Numbered from the stretch's first letter, positions 8,191-16,262 are shown. The stretch: DNA of 32,447 nucleotides from Bacteroidota bacterium (GCA_004293265.1 RDXZ01000031.1:1-32447); one strand, 5' to 3'. Program-made: numbers and translations. The notes: a model not told the origin generated them from the sequence alone.

Positions 8191-9453
8191 TTATTCTCCT
8201 AATAAATTAATTTGTCCTGTAGCAAAAATTAATTGTAAATAAGTTTGCTTTACTTGTTGCAAAATTTCATAATATTGTTGTTGAGTTTCTAACCAACTTC
8301 TTTGTGCCTCCAAAAAATCAATGATAGTCGTGCCGCCTCGCAAATACGCATACCTGACGTTATCCAAAATAATTTGAGAAGTTTCTAATAATTTTTTAAA
8401 TTTTTCAAGATTGTTTTTTTGAAAATCAAAAGCATATAAAGCATTTGTGATTTCTATTTTGATTTTATTTTGTGTAGCGATTAAAACTTGTTCTACTTGT
8501 AATTTTTCAACTTTTGAGCGATTGATATTACCTTGATTTCTATCAAAAATAGGTAATTGTATAGTCGCAAAAATACCAAAATAAGGCACAGAATTTTGTG
8601 GATTCCAAAGAAAACCCAATTCTGGTTTGGGAATAGCATTGGCATTTTGTAGTTTGATATTGGTTTCTGTGGCTTGCAAATTAGCCTTCAAAGCTATAAT
8701 ATCACTTCTGTTTTCAATCGCAAAATTTAATAAAGAATCTAATTTTGCGTTGTTTACGACTTCAAAATTATCATTTTTATCAATTTGAAGGCTGTCTTGT
8801 GTGCCGATTGATAGTTTTAGTTCTCTTATTTTATTGTCAATATTTTGTTTAATACTTTTTTGTTTCATTTCATATTGTAATACTAACAATTGCGTTCTCA
8901 AAACTTCAGTTTCTGTAATCACTTGATTTTTAAGCCTTCTTTCATTAATTTTTAACAAAGTATCTATGTTACTTTTAGCAATATTAATAATTTCTAATTG
9001 TTTTTCGAGATTCCAAGCCTCTAACCATTTGTTAGCTACTTCAAAAAATAAATTTCTTTCTGTTTCAGCATAATTTTTTTTAACTAAAATATTATTTTTT
9101 TCTGCATATTCAATTTTATATTTTCTTTGATTAGGCAATTGAAATATTTTTGTGAATTGCCACCAAACTTGTCTATTTTTATTTTGATAAAAATTTGTGT
9201 TGTCTGCAAAATATTGACTATTCATCAATTGCAAAAACTGCATATTTAATGTCGGATTTGGTCTTAATTTTGAAGTCGTTATATCAGCCATCGCCATTTC
9301 AAAATTTATTTTTTCGGCTTTTAAAAACAAATTATTTGCTTTTGATGTTTGTAAAGATTTTTGTAAATTATATATTTGCCCATATAAAAAATTGTTGGTA
9401 AAAACATAAAACAAAGCAATCAGCGTAATTTTTAAGTGCATTTTAAACGACAT
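8191..9453 (-). CDS. TolC-like outer membrane efflux channel (CusC/CzcC type)
   Basis: This 420-residue outer membrane efflux protein begins with a signal peptide ending near FLYGQ (about residue 26). The rest shows the OEP-family pattern of long alternating helices, with two repeats: one around NNLFLKAEKINFEMA and one around NRSDIIALKANLQATETNIKLQNA, and PKPELGF followed by GIFATIQLPIFDRNQGNI, a hallmark of the second barrel strand. It would form the outer membrane duct of a tripartite exporter. The matching adaptor gene is divergent at 9561, so the two share a 107-bp regulatory spacer. No pump gene is adjacent. A -7 element lies at 9483-9490. A second ATG at 9441 (residue 5) is an equally possible start. 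Confidence 0.9.
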   Translation of the reverse strand: MSFKMHLKITLIALFYVFTNNFLYGQIYNLQKSLQTSKANNLFLKAEKINFEMAMADITTSKLRPNPTLNMQFLQLMNSQYFADNTNFYQNKNRQVWWQFTKIFQLPNQRKYKIEYAEKNNILVKKNYAETERNLFFEVANKWLEAWNLEKQLEIINIAKSNIDTLLKINERRLKNQVITETEVLRTQLLVLQYEMKQKSIKQNIDNKIRELKLSIGTQDSLQIDKNDNFEVVNNAKLDSLLNFAIENRSDIIALKANLQATETNIKLQNANAIPKPELGFLWNPQNSVPYFGIFATIQLPIFDRNQGNINRSKVEKLQVEQVLIATQNKIKIEITNALYAFDFQKNNLEKFKKLLETSQIILDNVRYAYLRGGTTIIDFLEAQRSWLETQQQYYEILQQVKQTYLQLIFATGQINLLGE

Positions 9454-9482
9454 AAAAGTAATAATGTAGGTTTTTTAATGCA

Positions 9483-9490
9483 CAAAGTTA
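9483..9490 (-). promoter_or_regulatory. Candidate -7 element for the TolC-like gene
   Basis: On the minus strand TAACTTTG (9490-9483) matches TAnnTTTG and lies 29 bp upstream of the start at 9453. No TTG is seen at -33. It lies just upstream of the promoter elements of the divergent adaptor gene, so the two promoters are nearly back to back. Confidence 0.45.
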
Positions 9491-9509
9491 CAAAAAAATA
9501 TAAAATTAG

Positions 9510-9541
9510 TTGTTTTTTATTAAAATATTTATTTACATTTG
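9510..9541 (+). promoter_or_regulatory. Bacteroidota promoter for the efflux adaptor gene
   Basis: TTG (9510-9512) and TACATTTG (9534-9541) are separated by 21 bp. The -7 element is 19 bp upstream of ATG 9561. This places any start codon upstream of it outside the transcript and fixes the gene start at 9561. Confidence 0.7.
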
Positions 9542-9560
9542 CAAACCTAATTCAAAAAAA

Positions 9561-10568
9561 ATGAAAATTATTATTTGTATATTCTTTTTTATGTTGATGT
9601 TTTTTGCCTGCACATCTCATAAAGAAAAACCAAAAACAATAGAAAACCAACCACCAGAAGTTAGTGCAGATGGTATCAATATTCAATTTAAAACCAACGA
9701 AAGTTTTAATTTTTTTAAGACAACCAAAGTAAATTCTGAAGACATTAGCAAAGAGTTGAAAGCCATCGGACGCGTGGGCGCTATCACAGTACCCGCTACG
9801 CAAGGCAATAGACCTGTTTTGGTATTGTTTGAAAGCCCCGAATTGACCAGCAGTTATATTGATATTGCCCATCATCAAATCAATATTTCTCAAATTCAAA
9901 ACATTAATATCAAACAAAGAGAAATCGAGTTAGAAAGAATAAAAGACTTAGTAAAACATGGTGCAGGAACAGGAAAAGACTTATTAGAAGCACAAATGGC
10001 TCTTTCTGTCGAAAAAACTAACTTAGCAAACCAAAAAGCAAGCATCGTCGAACACGAAGTCAAACTAAAATCAAACGGATTTAATCCCGAACAACTTAAT
10101 TTTACTTCCGCAGGAATTGCTTATATTATTTGTCATATTCCCGAAAATCAAATTTCAAAAATAGAAAAAGGAAAAAATTGTGTTCTCGAATTCGCTTCTT
10201 TTCCTAACGAAAAATTTGCAGGAAAAATTGAAGATATTGCCGATGTGGTCGATAATACAACTCGAATGGTCAGGTTAAGAATTCTTGTCATTAACAATCA
10301 ATTCAAATTAAAAGCTGGAATGTTTGCTAATATTTCTTTTGAATTGAATGAAGGTGATTTTGTTAATATCAATAAAAATTCATTGATTACGGTACAAGGA
10401 AAAGATTATGTTTTTTTAAAAAAAGATAAACAAACTTTTATTCGAAAACAAGTAGAAATCGGACAACAAATAGGCGACAGAATCTTGATAATGAAAGGTT
10501 TACAAAATGGTGATGAAATTGCTATCGAGGGTGTTTTACAACTCAAAGGACTTTCTTTTGGCTATTAA
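9561..10568 (+). CDS. RND efflux periplasmic adaptor lipoprotein (CusB/CzcB-like)
   Basis: This 335-residue membrane fusion protein links an RND pump to a TolC-type channel. The frame stays open back to a TTG at 9510, but a consensus promoter overlaps that stretch. From ATG 9561 the product begins with a clean lipoprotein signal, hydrophobic and ending in LMFFAC (cysteine at residue 16). Adaptor landmarks follow: LFESPELTSSYID, a helical hairpin (ELERIKDLVKHGAGTGKDLLEAQMAL), KLKSNGFNPEQL, VVDNTTRMVRLRI and LKAGMFANISF. The first half of the lipoyl domain is short, which I take as a subfamily trait rather than a deletion. It is divergent from a TolC-like gene and upstream of a porin with its own promoter. 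No RND pump gene is present in the window. Confidence 0.87.
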   Translation: MKIIICIFFFMLMFFACTSHKEKPKTIENQPPEVSADGINIQFKTNESFNFFKTTKVNSEDISKELKAIGRVGAITVPATQGNRPVLVLFESPELTSSYIDIAHHQINISQIQNINIKQREIELERIKDLVKHGAGTGKDLLEAQMALSVEKTNLANQKASIVEHEVKLKSNGFNPEQLNFTSAGIAYIICHIPENQISKIEKGKNCVLEFASFPNEKFAGKIEDIADVVDNTTRMVRLRILVINNQFKLKAGMFANISFELNEGDFVNINKNSLITVQGKDYVFLKKDKQTFIRKQVEIGQQIGDRILIMKGLQNGDEIAIEGVLQLKGLSFGY

Positions 10569-10610
10569 TTGATTTTTCACTATCACCTAATAATTAAAAT
10601 GAAATTATTT

Positions 10611-10639
10611 TTGTTACTTTACAAAAAAGATTATATTTG
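10611..10639 (+). promoter_or_regulatory. Bacteroidota promoter for the OmpL-like porin
   Basis: TTG (10611-10613) and TATATTTG (10632-10639) are separated by 18 bp, upstream of ATG 10670. It shows that the porin can be transcribed independently of the adaptor gene 101 bp upstream. Confidence 0.7.
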
Positions 10640-10669
10640 CAAAAAAATTATTAATTATTTTTTAAATCT

Positions 10670-11800
10670 ATGAAAAAAAGTTACTTATTATTTCTTATAT
10701 TTCTTGCTTTCTTTTTGCACACATATATAGATGCACAAGTTGTAAATACGGGTATGCTCGACACAACTCAAATCAATGTAAAAGGAAAATTGACGACAGC
10801 GGCATATATCGATGCGTACTTTGGATACAATAGTTCGCAACCTTCCAACAATGAAAATCCATATTTTGTATCTATGCACAGACATAACGAAATGACCATA
10901 AATTTGGCTTATATTGATGTAAAATATGTTACAGAACGATATAGAGCAAGATTTGTACCCGGTTTTGGGACTTATATCAATGCTAATTATGTTGGAGAAG
11001 CAGGCACTTTACGCAATGTAGTGGAGGGATATGTAGGGGTAAAATTATCTAAAAAAAAAGAATTATGGTTAGATATTGGCGTGTTGGGTTCGCCTTATAC
11101 CAATGAATCTGCCATCTCAAAAGACCATTTTATGTACACTCGTTCTTTTGCTCCTGAGTTTGTTCCTTATTATGTTTCGGGTGGAAAATTAAGTTATAAA
11201 ATCAGTGAAAAAGTAAGTGCTTATTTATATTTGATAAACGGATGGCAGGTTATTCAAGATAATAATGGGCAAAAATCTATCGGTACACAAATTGAATATC
11301 GCCCTACAGGTTCTGTTTTAATCAATTGGAATACTTATTTTGGAGATGAACGTTCTGATACTAATCCTAATTTTAGAACAAGATATTTTTCTGATATTTA
11401 TTTTATTTTTAGTCCTCAAAAAAGTAAATTTAAAGGAACGGCTTGTGCGTATATTGGACAACAAGATATTTTACAAACTGACGGAACTATATTGGCAAAA
11501 CAATGGTGGACGGCTAATATTATTGGGCAGTATAAAGTCAATCCTAAATGGAGTGTTTCAGCAAGATTAGAATATTTTTCTGACCCAAATCGGGCTGTTT
11601 CTGTACCTATCGTCGAAAAAACAAAAGGTTTAAATATTTATTCAGGAAGTATTGGTGTGATGTTACAACCAATGGATAATATATTTTTACGATTTGAAAG
11701 TAGAAGTTTTTTATCAGAAGGAGATGCTTATAAAAATACGGAAGGAAATCCTGATAACCAAAGTCATTGGGGAATTGCTAACGTTACAATTGCTTTTTAG
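10670..11800 (+). CDS. Outer membrane beta-barrel porin (OmpL-like, BBP2 type)
   Basis: This 376-residue protein has a signal peptide ending near YIDAQ (about residue 23). It fits the putative beta-barrel porin-2 / OmpL-like family: KLTTAAYIDAYFGYN at the first strand, the RHNEMTINLAYIDVKY segment, GVLGSPYTNES, YLINGWQVIQDN, and amphipathic strands to the end, finishing in NVTIAF with a terminal phenylalanine, the usual outer membrane barrel signal. The substrate is unknown. It follows the efflux adaptor on the same strand but has its own promoter, so co-function is possible without being a strict operon. A strong quasi-palindromic hairpin lies 60 bp downstream. Confidence 0.87.
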   Translation: MKKSYLLFLIFLAFFLHTYIDAQVVNTGMLDTTQINVKGKLTTAAYIDAYFGYNSSQPSNNENPYFVSMHRHNEMTINLAYIDVKYVTERYRARFVPGFGTYINANYVGEAGTLRNVVEGYVGVKLSKKKELWLDIGVLGSPYTNESAISKDHFMYTRSFAPEFVPYYVSGGKLSYKISEKVSAYLYLINGWQVIQDNNGQKSIGTQIEYRPTGSVLINWNTYFGDERSDTNPNFRTRYFSDIYFIFSPQKSKFKGTACAYIGQQDILQTDGTILAKQWWTANIIGQYKVNPKWSVSARLEYFSDPNRAVSVPIVEKTKGLNIYSGSIGVMLQPMDNIFLRFESRSFLSEGDAYKNTEGNPDNQSHWGIANVTIAF

Positions 11801-11821
11801 ATAAAAATTTGAAATTTTATC

Positions 11822-11931
11822 AAAGTTGATAAAAAAAATGATTTTTTATTTGGATTTTAGAACTTTGACAAAGTTTGGAACTTTGTCAAAGTTGATAAAA
11901 AAAGTTGATAAAAAAAATGATTTTTTATTTG
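11822..11931. repeat. 31-bp direct repeat, two identical copies
   Basis: Positions 11822-11852 and 11901-11931 are identical over 31 bp, starting AAAGTTGATAAAAAAAATGA. The copies flank the inverted repeat at 11861-11893. A third partial copy (AAAGTTGATAAAAAAA) begins at 11888, so the block looks like slippage or segmental duplication. Confidence 0.85.
11861..11893. terminator. Perfect 15-bp hairpin after the porin gene, candidate terminator
   Basis: AACTTTGACAAAGTT (11861-11875) and its exact reverse complement (11879-11893) are separated by TGG. Each arm is itself palindromic except for its central base, so hairpin, double-hairpin or cruciform forms are all possible. It may terminate porin transcription, but it lacks an immediate T-run. 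Confidence 0.6.
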
Positions 11932-11935
11932 TATT

Positions 11936-12078
11936 CTATAAACTTGAGAAATCTTTGAAGAAGTGGATTTGGCGTGGCAAAAATGCCATTTTTTACACAA
12001 AAAGATGTTACATTATGTATAGCGGTGGCATTTATGCCACCTTTCGCAAAGTATTTTAGAGATTTCCCAAGTTTATAG
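11936..12078. repeat. 143-bp nested inverted-repeat element (MITE-like or structured)
   Basis: Terminal arms of 19 bp at 11936-11954 and 12060-12078 match at 18 positions. Placed almost symmetrically inside are two further hairpins: TGGCA-AAAA-TGCCA (11975-11988) and GGTGGCA-TTTA-TGCCACC (12024-12041). Each half therefore carries an outer arm and an inner hairpin. No target-site duplication is evident. It sits between convergent genes and encodes nothing. Confidence 0.7.
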
Positions 12079-12112
12079 TTTAGTTTTTCTTTATCAATAC
12101 CAACAATTATTT

Positions 12113-12961
12113 TTATTGCAACTTCCAATTATATTTCGCTAATTTATTTGTCAATTTTTGTTCAACTATTTCAATACTCAAATTTTCATTTTCTTTTGTC
12201 AATATTATCATACAACCTTTTCCTAAAACTCCGCTTTCATTAAACTCCAACTCTTTTATTTTTATAGATTGTGTTATACGATTCAAATCTATTTCTTGGT
12301 TGAAAGGCTCGCCCGTATGCCCATAAAAATGGTAATGAAAAATAACATTGTCCAATACTTCTCTGATTTCAGCCATTCCATAACCTCTTTGACTGCCATC
12401 ATCTTTGTCGTGAGTAATCAAAATATCAAAAATATCTTTTGTTTTTAGCAGTTTTTTGATTTGTTTTCTTTCGTATTCTTGGATAAATTTCTTTTCATTT
12501 CTTCCTTTTCTATCTCCAATTCTACCAATTCCGACAAAAGTTAGCGTATCTTTTTCTGTTTTTAATTCTTGTTTCAAACCTGACTTACAAACAAAAACTC
12601 TTTTGTAGATGTCAATTGAAAAAAGGCTATTTTCAGCATTTTCACTTTCTAAATTATCCAAAAAATCGTGGTCTTCGTGATTGCCACGCACACAAATCAT
12701 ATTGATATTCAGTTCATCTAAAAATGCTTTTATATTTGGATTTATTTTTGTGAAATCATCATAAAATCCTAACTCATCTCTGTCGTTTTGTGCGTGTTTT
12801 ATGGTTGCTTTGTCTAAACTGCTAATATCAGGAAAAGCACCCATATCGCCACATTGTAAAATAAAATCAATTTTATTACCCGTTTCTTTTTGGTATAAAT
12901 CTACCAATTTGAAAGGTAATAATATTTTGCCATGAATATCAGAAAAAATTGCAATTTTCAT
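12113..12961 (-). CDS. Calcineurin-like metallophosphoesterase
   Basis: This 282-residue cytoplasmic protein has the full di-metal phosphoesterase motif set: D8 and H10 in SDIHG, GD at 38-39 (CGDMG), GNHED at 93-97, H184 in LITHDK, and GHTG near 214-217. There is no signal peptide or membrane segment. The motif order is canonical, so it should be an active metal-dependent phosphohydrolase; the substrate (nucleotide, protein or RNA) cannot be told. It lies 17 bp downstream of an outer membrane protein gene on the same strand and is probably co-transcribed with it. It ends 35 bp from the nested inverted-repeat element, which may serve as its transcript end. Confidence 0.9.
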   Translation of the reverse strand: MKIAIFSDIHGKILLPFKLVDLYQKETGNKIDFILQCGDMGAFPDISSLDKATIKHAQNDRDELGFYDDFTKINPNIKAFLDELNINMICVRGNHEDHDFLDNLESENAENSLFSIDIYKRVFVCKSGLKQELKTEKDTLTFVGIGRIGDRKGRNEKKFIQEYERKQIKKLLKTKDIFDILITHDKDDGSQRGYGMAEIREVLDNVIFHYHFYGHTGEPFNQEIDLNRITQSIKIKELEFNESGVLGKGCMIILTKENENLSIEIVEQKLTNKLAKYNWKLQ

Positions 12962-12978
12962 TGGTTCTTATTGTTTTA

Positions 12979-14283
12979 CTAATTTGATTGATATTTTTTA
13001 TAAGTTTTTTTTCTTCCAATAAATTGCACCCATTGTATAAAATTAAATTCAAGATTATCAAACATCATTTTTTTGTTATCAATTTCTAAATTCAAATTTG
13101 GTATCCATCGTAAATTGGTACGTAAAAGATTAGTGCCTGTCTTGGTTACTCTGATGTCCCAACCAAATATAAAACCTATTGCTGGTTTTGTTTGGTTAAA
13201 AGTTAAATCATTTACTTTCACATTCAAATTCTCGATGGAGCCTGTTATTCCCGCAAAAGGAACAAAACCAAGCCAATTAAACAAGTTTTTATAAATTTCT
13301 ATCATAAATGAATGTCGCCTGATGGATATTTTGTCATCAAAAGCTTTTAGAGTCGAACCCAATGTTCTATACGATAATCCAATATTCATATCAGGTTTAT
13401 TAAGAAATCTACCAAATGTTATATCAGGCATAAATCCACCAATAAAATTATCATACAAATGAGGAAAATTTGTTTTTAAGTAAGGAGATTTACTTATTTG
13501 TAATCCTGCTGATGGACCTAAGCCCCAATACCAACTGCTTAAATGTTTTTCTTTATCTAAAATATGATGTTTTAAATTTTCTTGTGCAATATTTTTTTGA
13601 GAACGCATATTTTTATCTGTATCAATATAACGAGTTAGTCCTATTTGAAAAGAAATTGGACTGAATTTTACTTCTGCGACTTGATTGGGAGAAATATAAT
13701 TTTCTATTTTTTGAAGTGCTTGGTAATTTAAACCAACGTTCCAGATATACTTTTTTGAAGTATAAGAAAGCCCAATTTGTAAAGGAAAAATCATTTTCTG
13801 CCATTCGCTTCCTCCATATTTGTATGAAGTTCCTTCTAATTGTTGTTTGAAATTCAAAAGTCTAAAACTTGTTCCAATATAAGGACTGATTCTACCTGAT
13901 TTTAAGGGTAATGGATAAATCTTTATACCTGTTTCTATGCCTTGTCGATATTCTAATTCTTTAAATTCTTTTGGCGTTGATTGATATGAAAAAAATGAAA
14001 GAGGAAAAGTTACATAAAAATCTGTATGTCCCCAAAAATGAACACCACCTATTGTAAGACGAGGTATAAATGTTTGATTAAAGTTTATATTTTGGCTCGT
14101 ACCATTATTGACAAACGAACTGCTGCCACCTCCTAACATTAAAATATCTCCGCCAAAAGTTGTCCAAGCAAAACTTGTGCTTCTTTCTAAATACTTTTGA
14201 GTATAAACTGTGTCTATCGATTGTGCAAAAGTAATATTTTGAAAGAAAAAAATTATTAGTAAAAATAAATGTAATTTTTTCAT
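12979..14283 (-). CDS. Outer membrane beta-barrel protein of unknown function
   Basis: This 434-residue protein begins with a signal peptide (MKKLHLFLLIIFFFQNITFAQ). The mature part consists of alternating amphipathic strands rich in aromatic residues and glycine, for example RLTIGGVHFWGHTDFYVTFPLSFF, and GIETGIKIYPLPLKSGRISPYIGTSF, which reads as barrel strands separated by turns. A more polar insert near residues 215-245 (MRSQKNIAQENLKHHILDKEKH) divides two barrel-like halves; the second restarts with WYWGLGPSAGLQ. It is first in a probable two-gene unit with the metallophosphoesterase. I see no consensus promoter upstream and cannot assign a substrate. Confidence 0.8.
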   Translation of the reverse strand: MKKLHLFLLIIFFFQNITFAQSIDTVYTQKYLERSTSFAWTTFGGDILMLGGGSSSFVNNGTSQNINFNQTFIPRLTIGGVHFWGHTDFYVTFPLSFFSYQSTPKEFKELEYRQGIETGIKIYPLPLKSGRISPYIGTSFRLLNFKQQLEGTSYKYGGSEWQKMIFPLQIGLSYTSKKYIWNVGLNYQALQKIENYISPNQVAEVKFSPISFQIGLTRYIDTDKNMRSQKNIAQENLKHHILDKEKHLSSWYWGLGPSAGLQISKSPYLKTNFPHLYDNFIGGFMPDITFGRFLNKPDMNIGLSYRTLGSTLKAFDDKISIRRHSFMIEIYKNLFNWLGFVPFAGITGSIENLNVKVNDLTFNQTKPAIGFIFGWDIRVTKTGTNLLRTNLRWIPNLNLEIDNKKMMFDNLEFNFIQWVQFIGRKKTYKKYQSN

Positions 14284-14436
14284 TATATTCTTGTTATAAA
14301 GATTTTATTGATGATGTATTGGCACGTTGAGGTGTTCAAAAAATATTAAATCAATATTTGCATAAACACTCAATAACAGATAAATATCGAATTTATAAAT
14401 GTGAGTTTTGTCGTTACCAATAAATATATCTTGTTT

Positions 14437-15897
14437 TTATTCTTTTGTAAAACTAAATATTTGTCCATTTTGTTTTAATATCATTGTCTTATTTATTGGA
14501 CTAAATTCTAAGATTATTCCTTCATCTTCATAACTAAACTTGTCTTTTTCGGTGGCTTGTAATGTTAAAGCATTTTGTCCTGTTGCTTGTGCGATTAGGT
14601 TTAAGTTGTTTTTTGTTATAGAAATTTTAATAGGTAGTTGTTTGCTATTGTAAATGCCTAAATACTTGTCCAAATCTTCTGTTGTTACTTGGTAAATGTT
14701 CACAACTGGTGGCGGAATATAATTGTATGGGATATAATTTTCCCAACGCCAAGGTGTGTAGATATCGCCTATGCTATATGCTAAAAATTCTTTAAAAATA
14801 CTTTCCCCATTGTCATTGTTGGTCATAATAACCACTGCAATTTTTTTGTCAGGAAAACAAATAGAATAATGCCCCCAGCCATCATCATGCCCTTCTTTGA
14901 AAAATGCTCGCCCAAAAGGTGTGGTAAATGTCCCAACTCCAAAACCATACCCTAACTGAATATTGTCGTTGTCTGTATTGTCTATTTTGGAAAGTGGTCC
15001 AAATTGGCTTCTTGATTTTATTCTAATTTGTTGGCTTGTCATTTCCTTAAAACTTTTTTTTGAAAGTCCCTTACCACTTATTAATTCTGTATAAAATTTT
15101 GTAAAATCTTCAAAAGTTGTACTCATAGAACCACCTGCACTGGCTTCTTTCCATTTCATTAATTCATAAGGTTCACCTTTTGCATTGTGTCCATAACAAA
15201 TACTACTATCGAATCGAGTTTGCCAAACTTGGCTTGTATTTGTCATTGCCAAAGGTTTAAAAACCCTTTCCTGTGAAATAGTTTCATAATCTTTCCCTGT
15301 GAGTTGTTCAATAACGAATTGTAATAGATAAAGCCCTTCGCCTGAATAACTATATCGGGTTCCTGGTTCAAATTTAATTTTTAGTTTTTTATCTTCTTCA
15401 AACCAACGCCAATTTGGAAAGCCTGTTGTGTGTGTAAGGCACATTCGTGCTGTTATTTTTTCATAACGTTTATCATCTTTTAAGTCGTGATAACCACGTC
15501 TGAATCCATTTATTTTGATTTCGGGCAAAGGTTTACTCAAATATTGTACAAGCGGTTTGTCAAGGTCAATAATTTTTTCTTGAACGTATTGCATAGCAAT
15601 ATAAGCAAATACCATTTTTGCCAAAGATGCTCCATACATTACAGATGTTTTTTCAAAAGAAATATTTTTTTGAACGTTTGCAAGTCCATAAGTTTTATTA
15701 AAAATAGGTTTATTGTCATTAAAAACTGCGATAGCAACTCCTGAAACATTTGCAATTTTCATCAAGTATTTAATTTTTGCGTTTAAGCTATCCACAGTAA
15801 TTTTACTGCCATCAATTCGTTTGATAGATTGTCCAAATAAAATTGTTGAAAAGGTTGGAAAAAGTATCATTAATAATATTTTAAATTTCATAACCAT
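14437..15897 (-). CDS. Serine hydrolase, class C beta-lactamase / penicillin-binding family
   Basis: This 486-residue secreted hydrolase has the SxxK nucleophile motif SLAK at residues 91-94 (YGASLAKMV). A YSG in place of the usual YxN (184-186, in RYSYSGEGL) and the HDDGWGH segment stand in for the second and third motifs. A C-terminal extra domain of about 100 residues follows, as in many esterase or peptidase members. The frame is open upstream to 15993, but the promoter (-7 at 15963-15970, -33 at 15991-15993) lies inside that stretch, so ATG 15897 is chosen. ATG 15891 is equally possible and gives a signal peptide starting MKFKILLMILF. Its role could be peptidoglycan or D-amino-acid peptide hydrolysis or esterase activity; resistance is not implied. 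It is a single-gene unit. Confidence 0.88.
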   Translation of the reverse strand: MVMKFKILLMILFPTFSTILFGQSIKRIDGSKITVDSLNAKIKYLMKIANVSGVAIAVFNDNKPIFNKTYGLANVQKNISFEKTSVMYGASLAKMVFAYIAMQYVQEKIIDLDKPLVQYLSKPLPEIKINGFRRGYHDLKDDKRYEKITARMCLTHTTGFPNWRWFEEDKKLKIKFEPGTRYSYSGEGLYLLQFVIEQLTGKDYETISQERVFKPLAMTNTSQVWQTRFDSSICYGHNAKGEPYELMKWKEASAGGSMSTTFEDFTKFYTELISGKGLSKKSFKEMTSQQIRIKSRSQFGPLSKIDNTDNDNIQLGYGFGVGTFTTPFGRAFFKEGHDDGWGHYSICFPDKKIAVVIMTNNDNGESIFKEFLAYSIGDIYTPWRWENYIPYNYIPPPVVNIYQVTTEDLDKYLGIYNSKQLPIKISITKNNLNLIAQATGQNALTLQATEKDKFSYEDEGIILEFSPINKTMILKQNGQIFSFTKE

Positions 15898-15962
15898 TTT
15901 TTTTAGTTTGTTGTTATAATAAAATAACTCATCAATATACGCAACTCGCGCACATATCCATA

Positions 15963-15993
15963 CAAAAGTAAATATTTTTTTTAAAACGCCCAA
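15963..15993 (-). promoter_or_regulatory. Bacteroidota promoter for the serine hydrolase
   Basis: On the minus strand TTG (15993-15991) is followed after 20 bp by TACTTTTG (15970-15963). Both elements are intact. The site lies inside the longest open frame and so decides the start in favour of 15897 or 15891. Confidence 0.7.
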
Positions 15994-16013
15994 ATATTTT
16001 TTAAAATACTTAC

Positions 16014-16040
16014 TAAATAATTGAAAATCAAATGTTTATA
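16014..16040 (+). repeat. Dispersed intergenic repeat, copy D (core only)
   Basis: This stretch differs at only two positions from the reverse complement of the core in copy C (8013 back to about 7987). A TTTCGTATA further on (about 16061) is also shared with copy C. It lies in the spacer upstream of the serine hydrolase. Confidence 0.55.
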
Positions 16041-16095
16041 AAAAAACGTTACTCTAAAATTTTCGTATATTAATTAAAACAGCGAAATATTTGAT

Positions 16096-16128
16096 TTGTA
16101 AGGGCGAGGATAAGCATCGCCCTTACAA
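16096..16128. repeat. GC-rich intergenic palindrome (REP-like)
   Basis: TTGTAAGGGCGA (16096-16107) and its exact reverse complement (16117-16128) enclose a 9-nt loop. It is much richer in G and C than its surroundings. It is too far from either gene end, and lacks a T-run, to be a typical terminator. It resembles extragenic palindromic elements. Confidence 0.7.
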
Positions 16129-16217
16129 TCGTATTTTTTTTGTGTAGAGATACATATTTTGTTAAAATTTCAAATATATACAAAATTTTTACAGCAAGTA
16201 ATTTTTTGGTCAAAAAC

Positions 16218-16245
16218 AAAAGAGGCTGAAAAATCAGCCTCTTTT
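16218..16245 (-). terminator. Intrinsic terminator of the T9SS surface-protein operon
   Basis: AAAAGAGGCTGA (16218-16229) pairs exactly with TCAGCCTCTTTT (16234-16245) across a 4-nt loop. Read on the minus strand it ends in TTTTGTTTTTG. It begins 18 bp after the stop of the 2095-residue gene. Confidence 0.9.
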
Positions 16246-16262
16246 ATTTTAAAATATTTTTG

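Larger units (their letters stand above)
11801..12112. other. Repeat-rich spacer between convergent genes
   Basis: This 312-bp stretch contains no credible gene. It holds a 31-bp direct repeat, a 15-bp perfect inverted repeat between its copies, and a 143-bp nested inverted-repeat element. Short open frames across it merely translate these repeats. Confidence 0.75.

Noticed and set aside
9561-9850. Apparent deletion of half the lipoyl domain in the efflux adaptor
   Set aside because: The remaining segments follow one another smoothly and match, from memory, a short-lipoyl subfamily in Bacteroidota. There is no sign of a break in reading frame.
11826-12059. A 77-codon open frame on the plus strand and a 67-codon one on the minus strand
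   Set aside because: Both translate the direct repeat and the nested inverted-repeat element. Their lysine/phenylalanine-rich products reflect the A/T runs.
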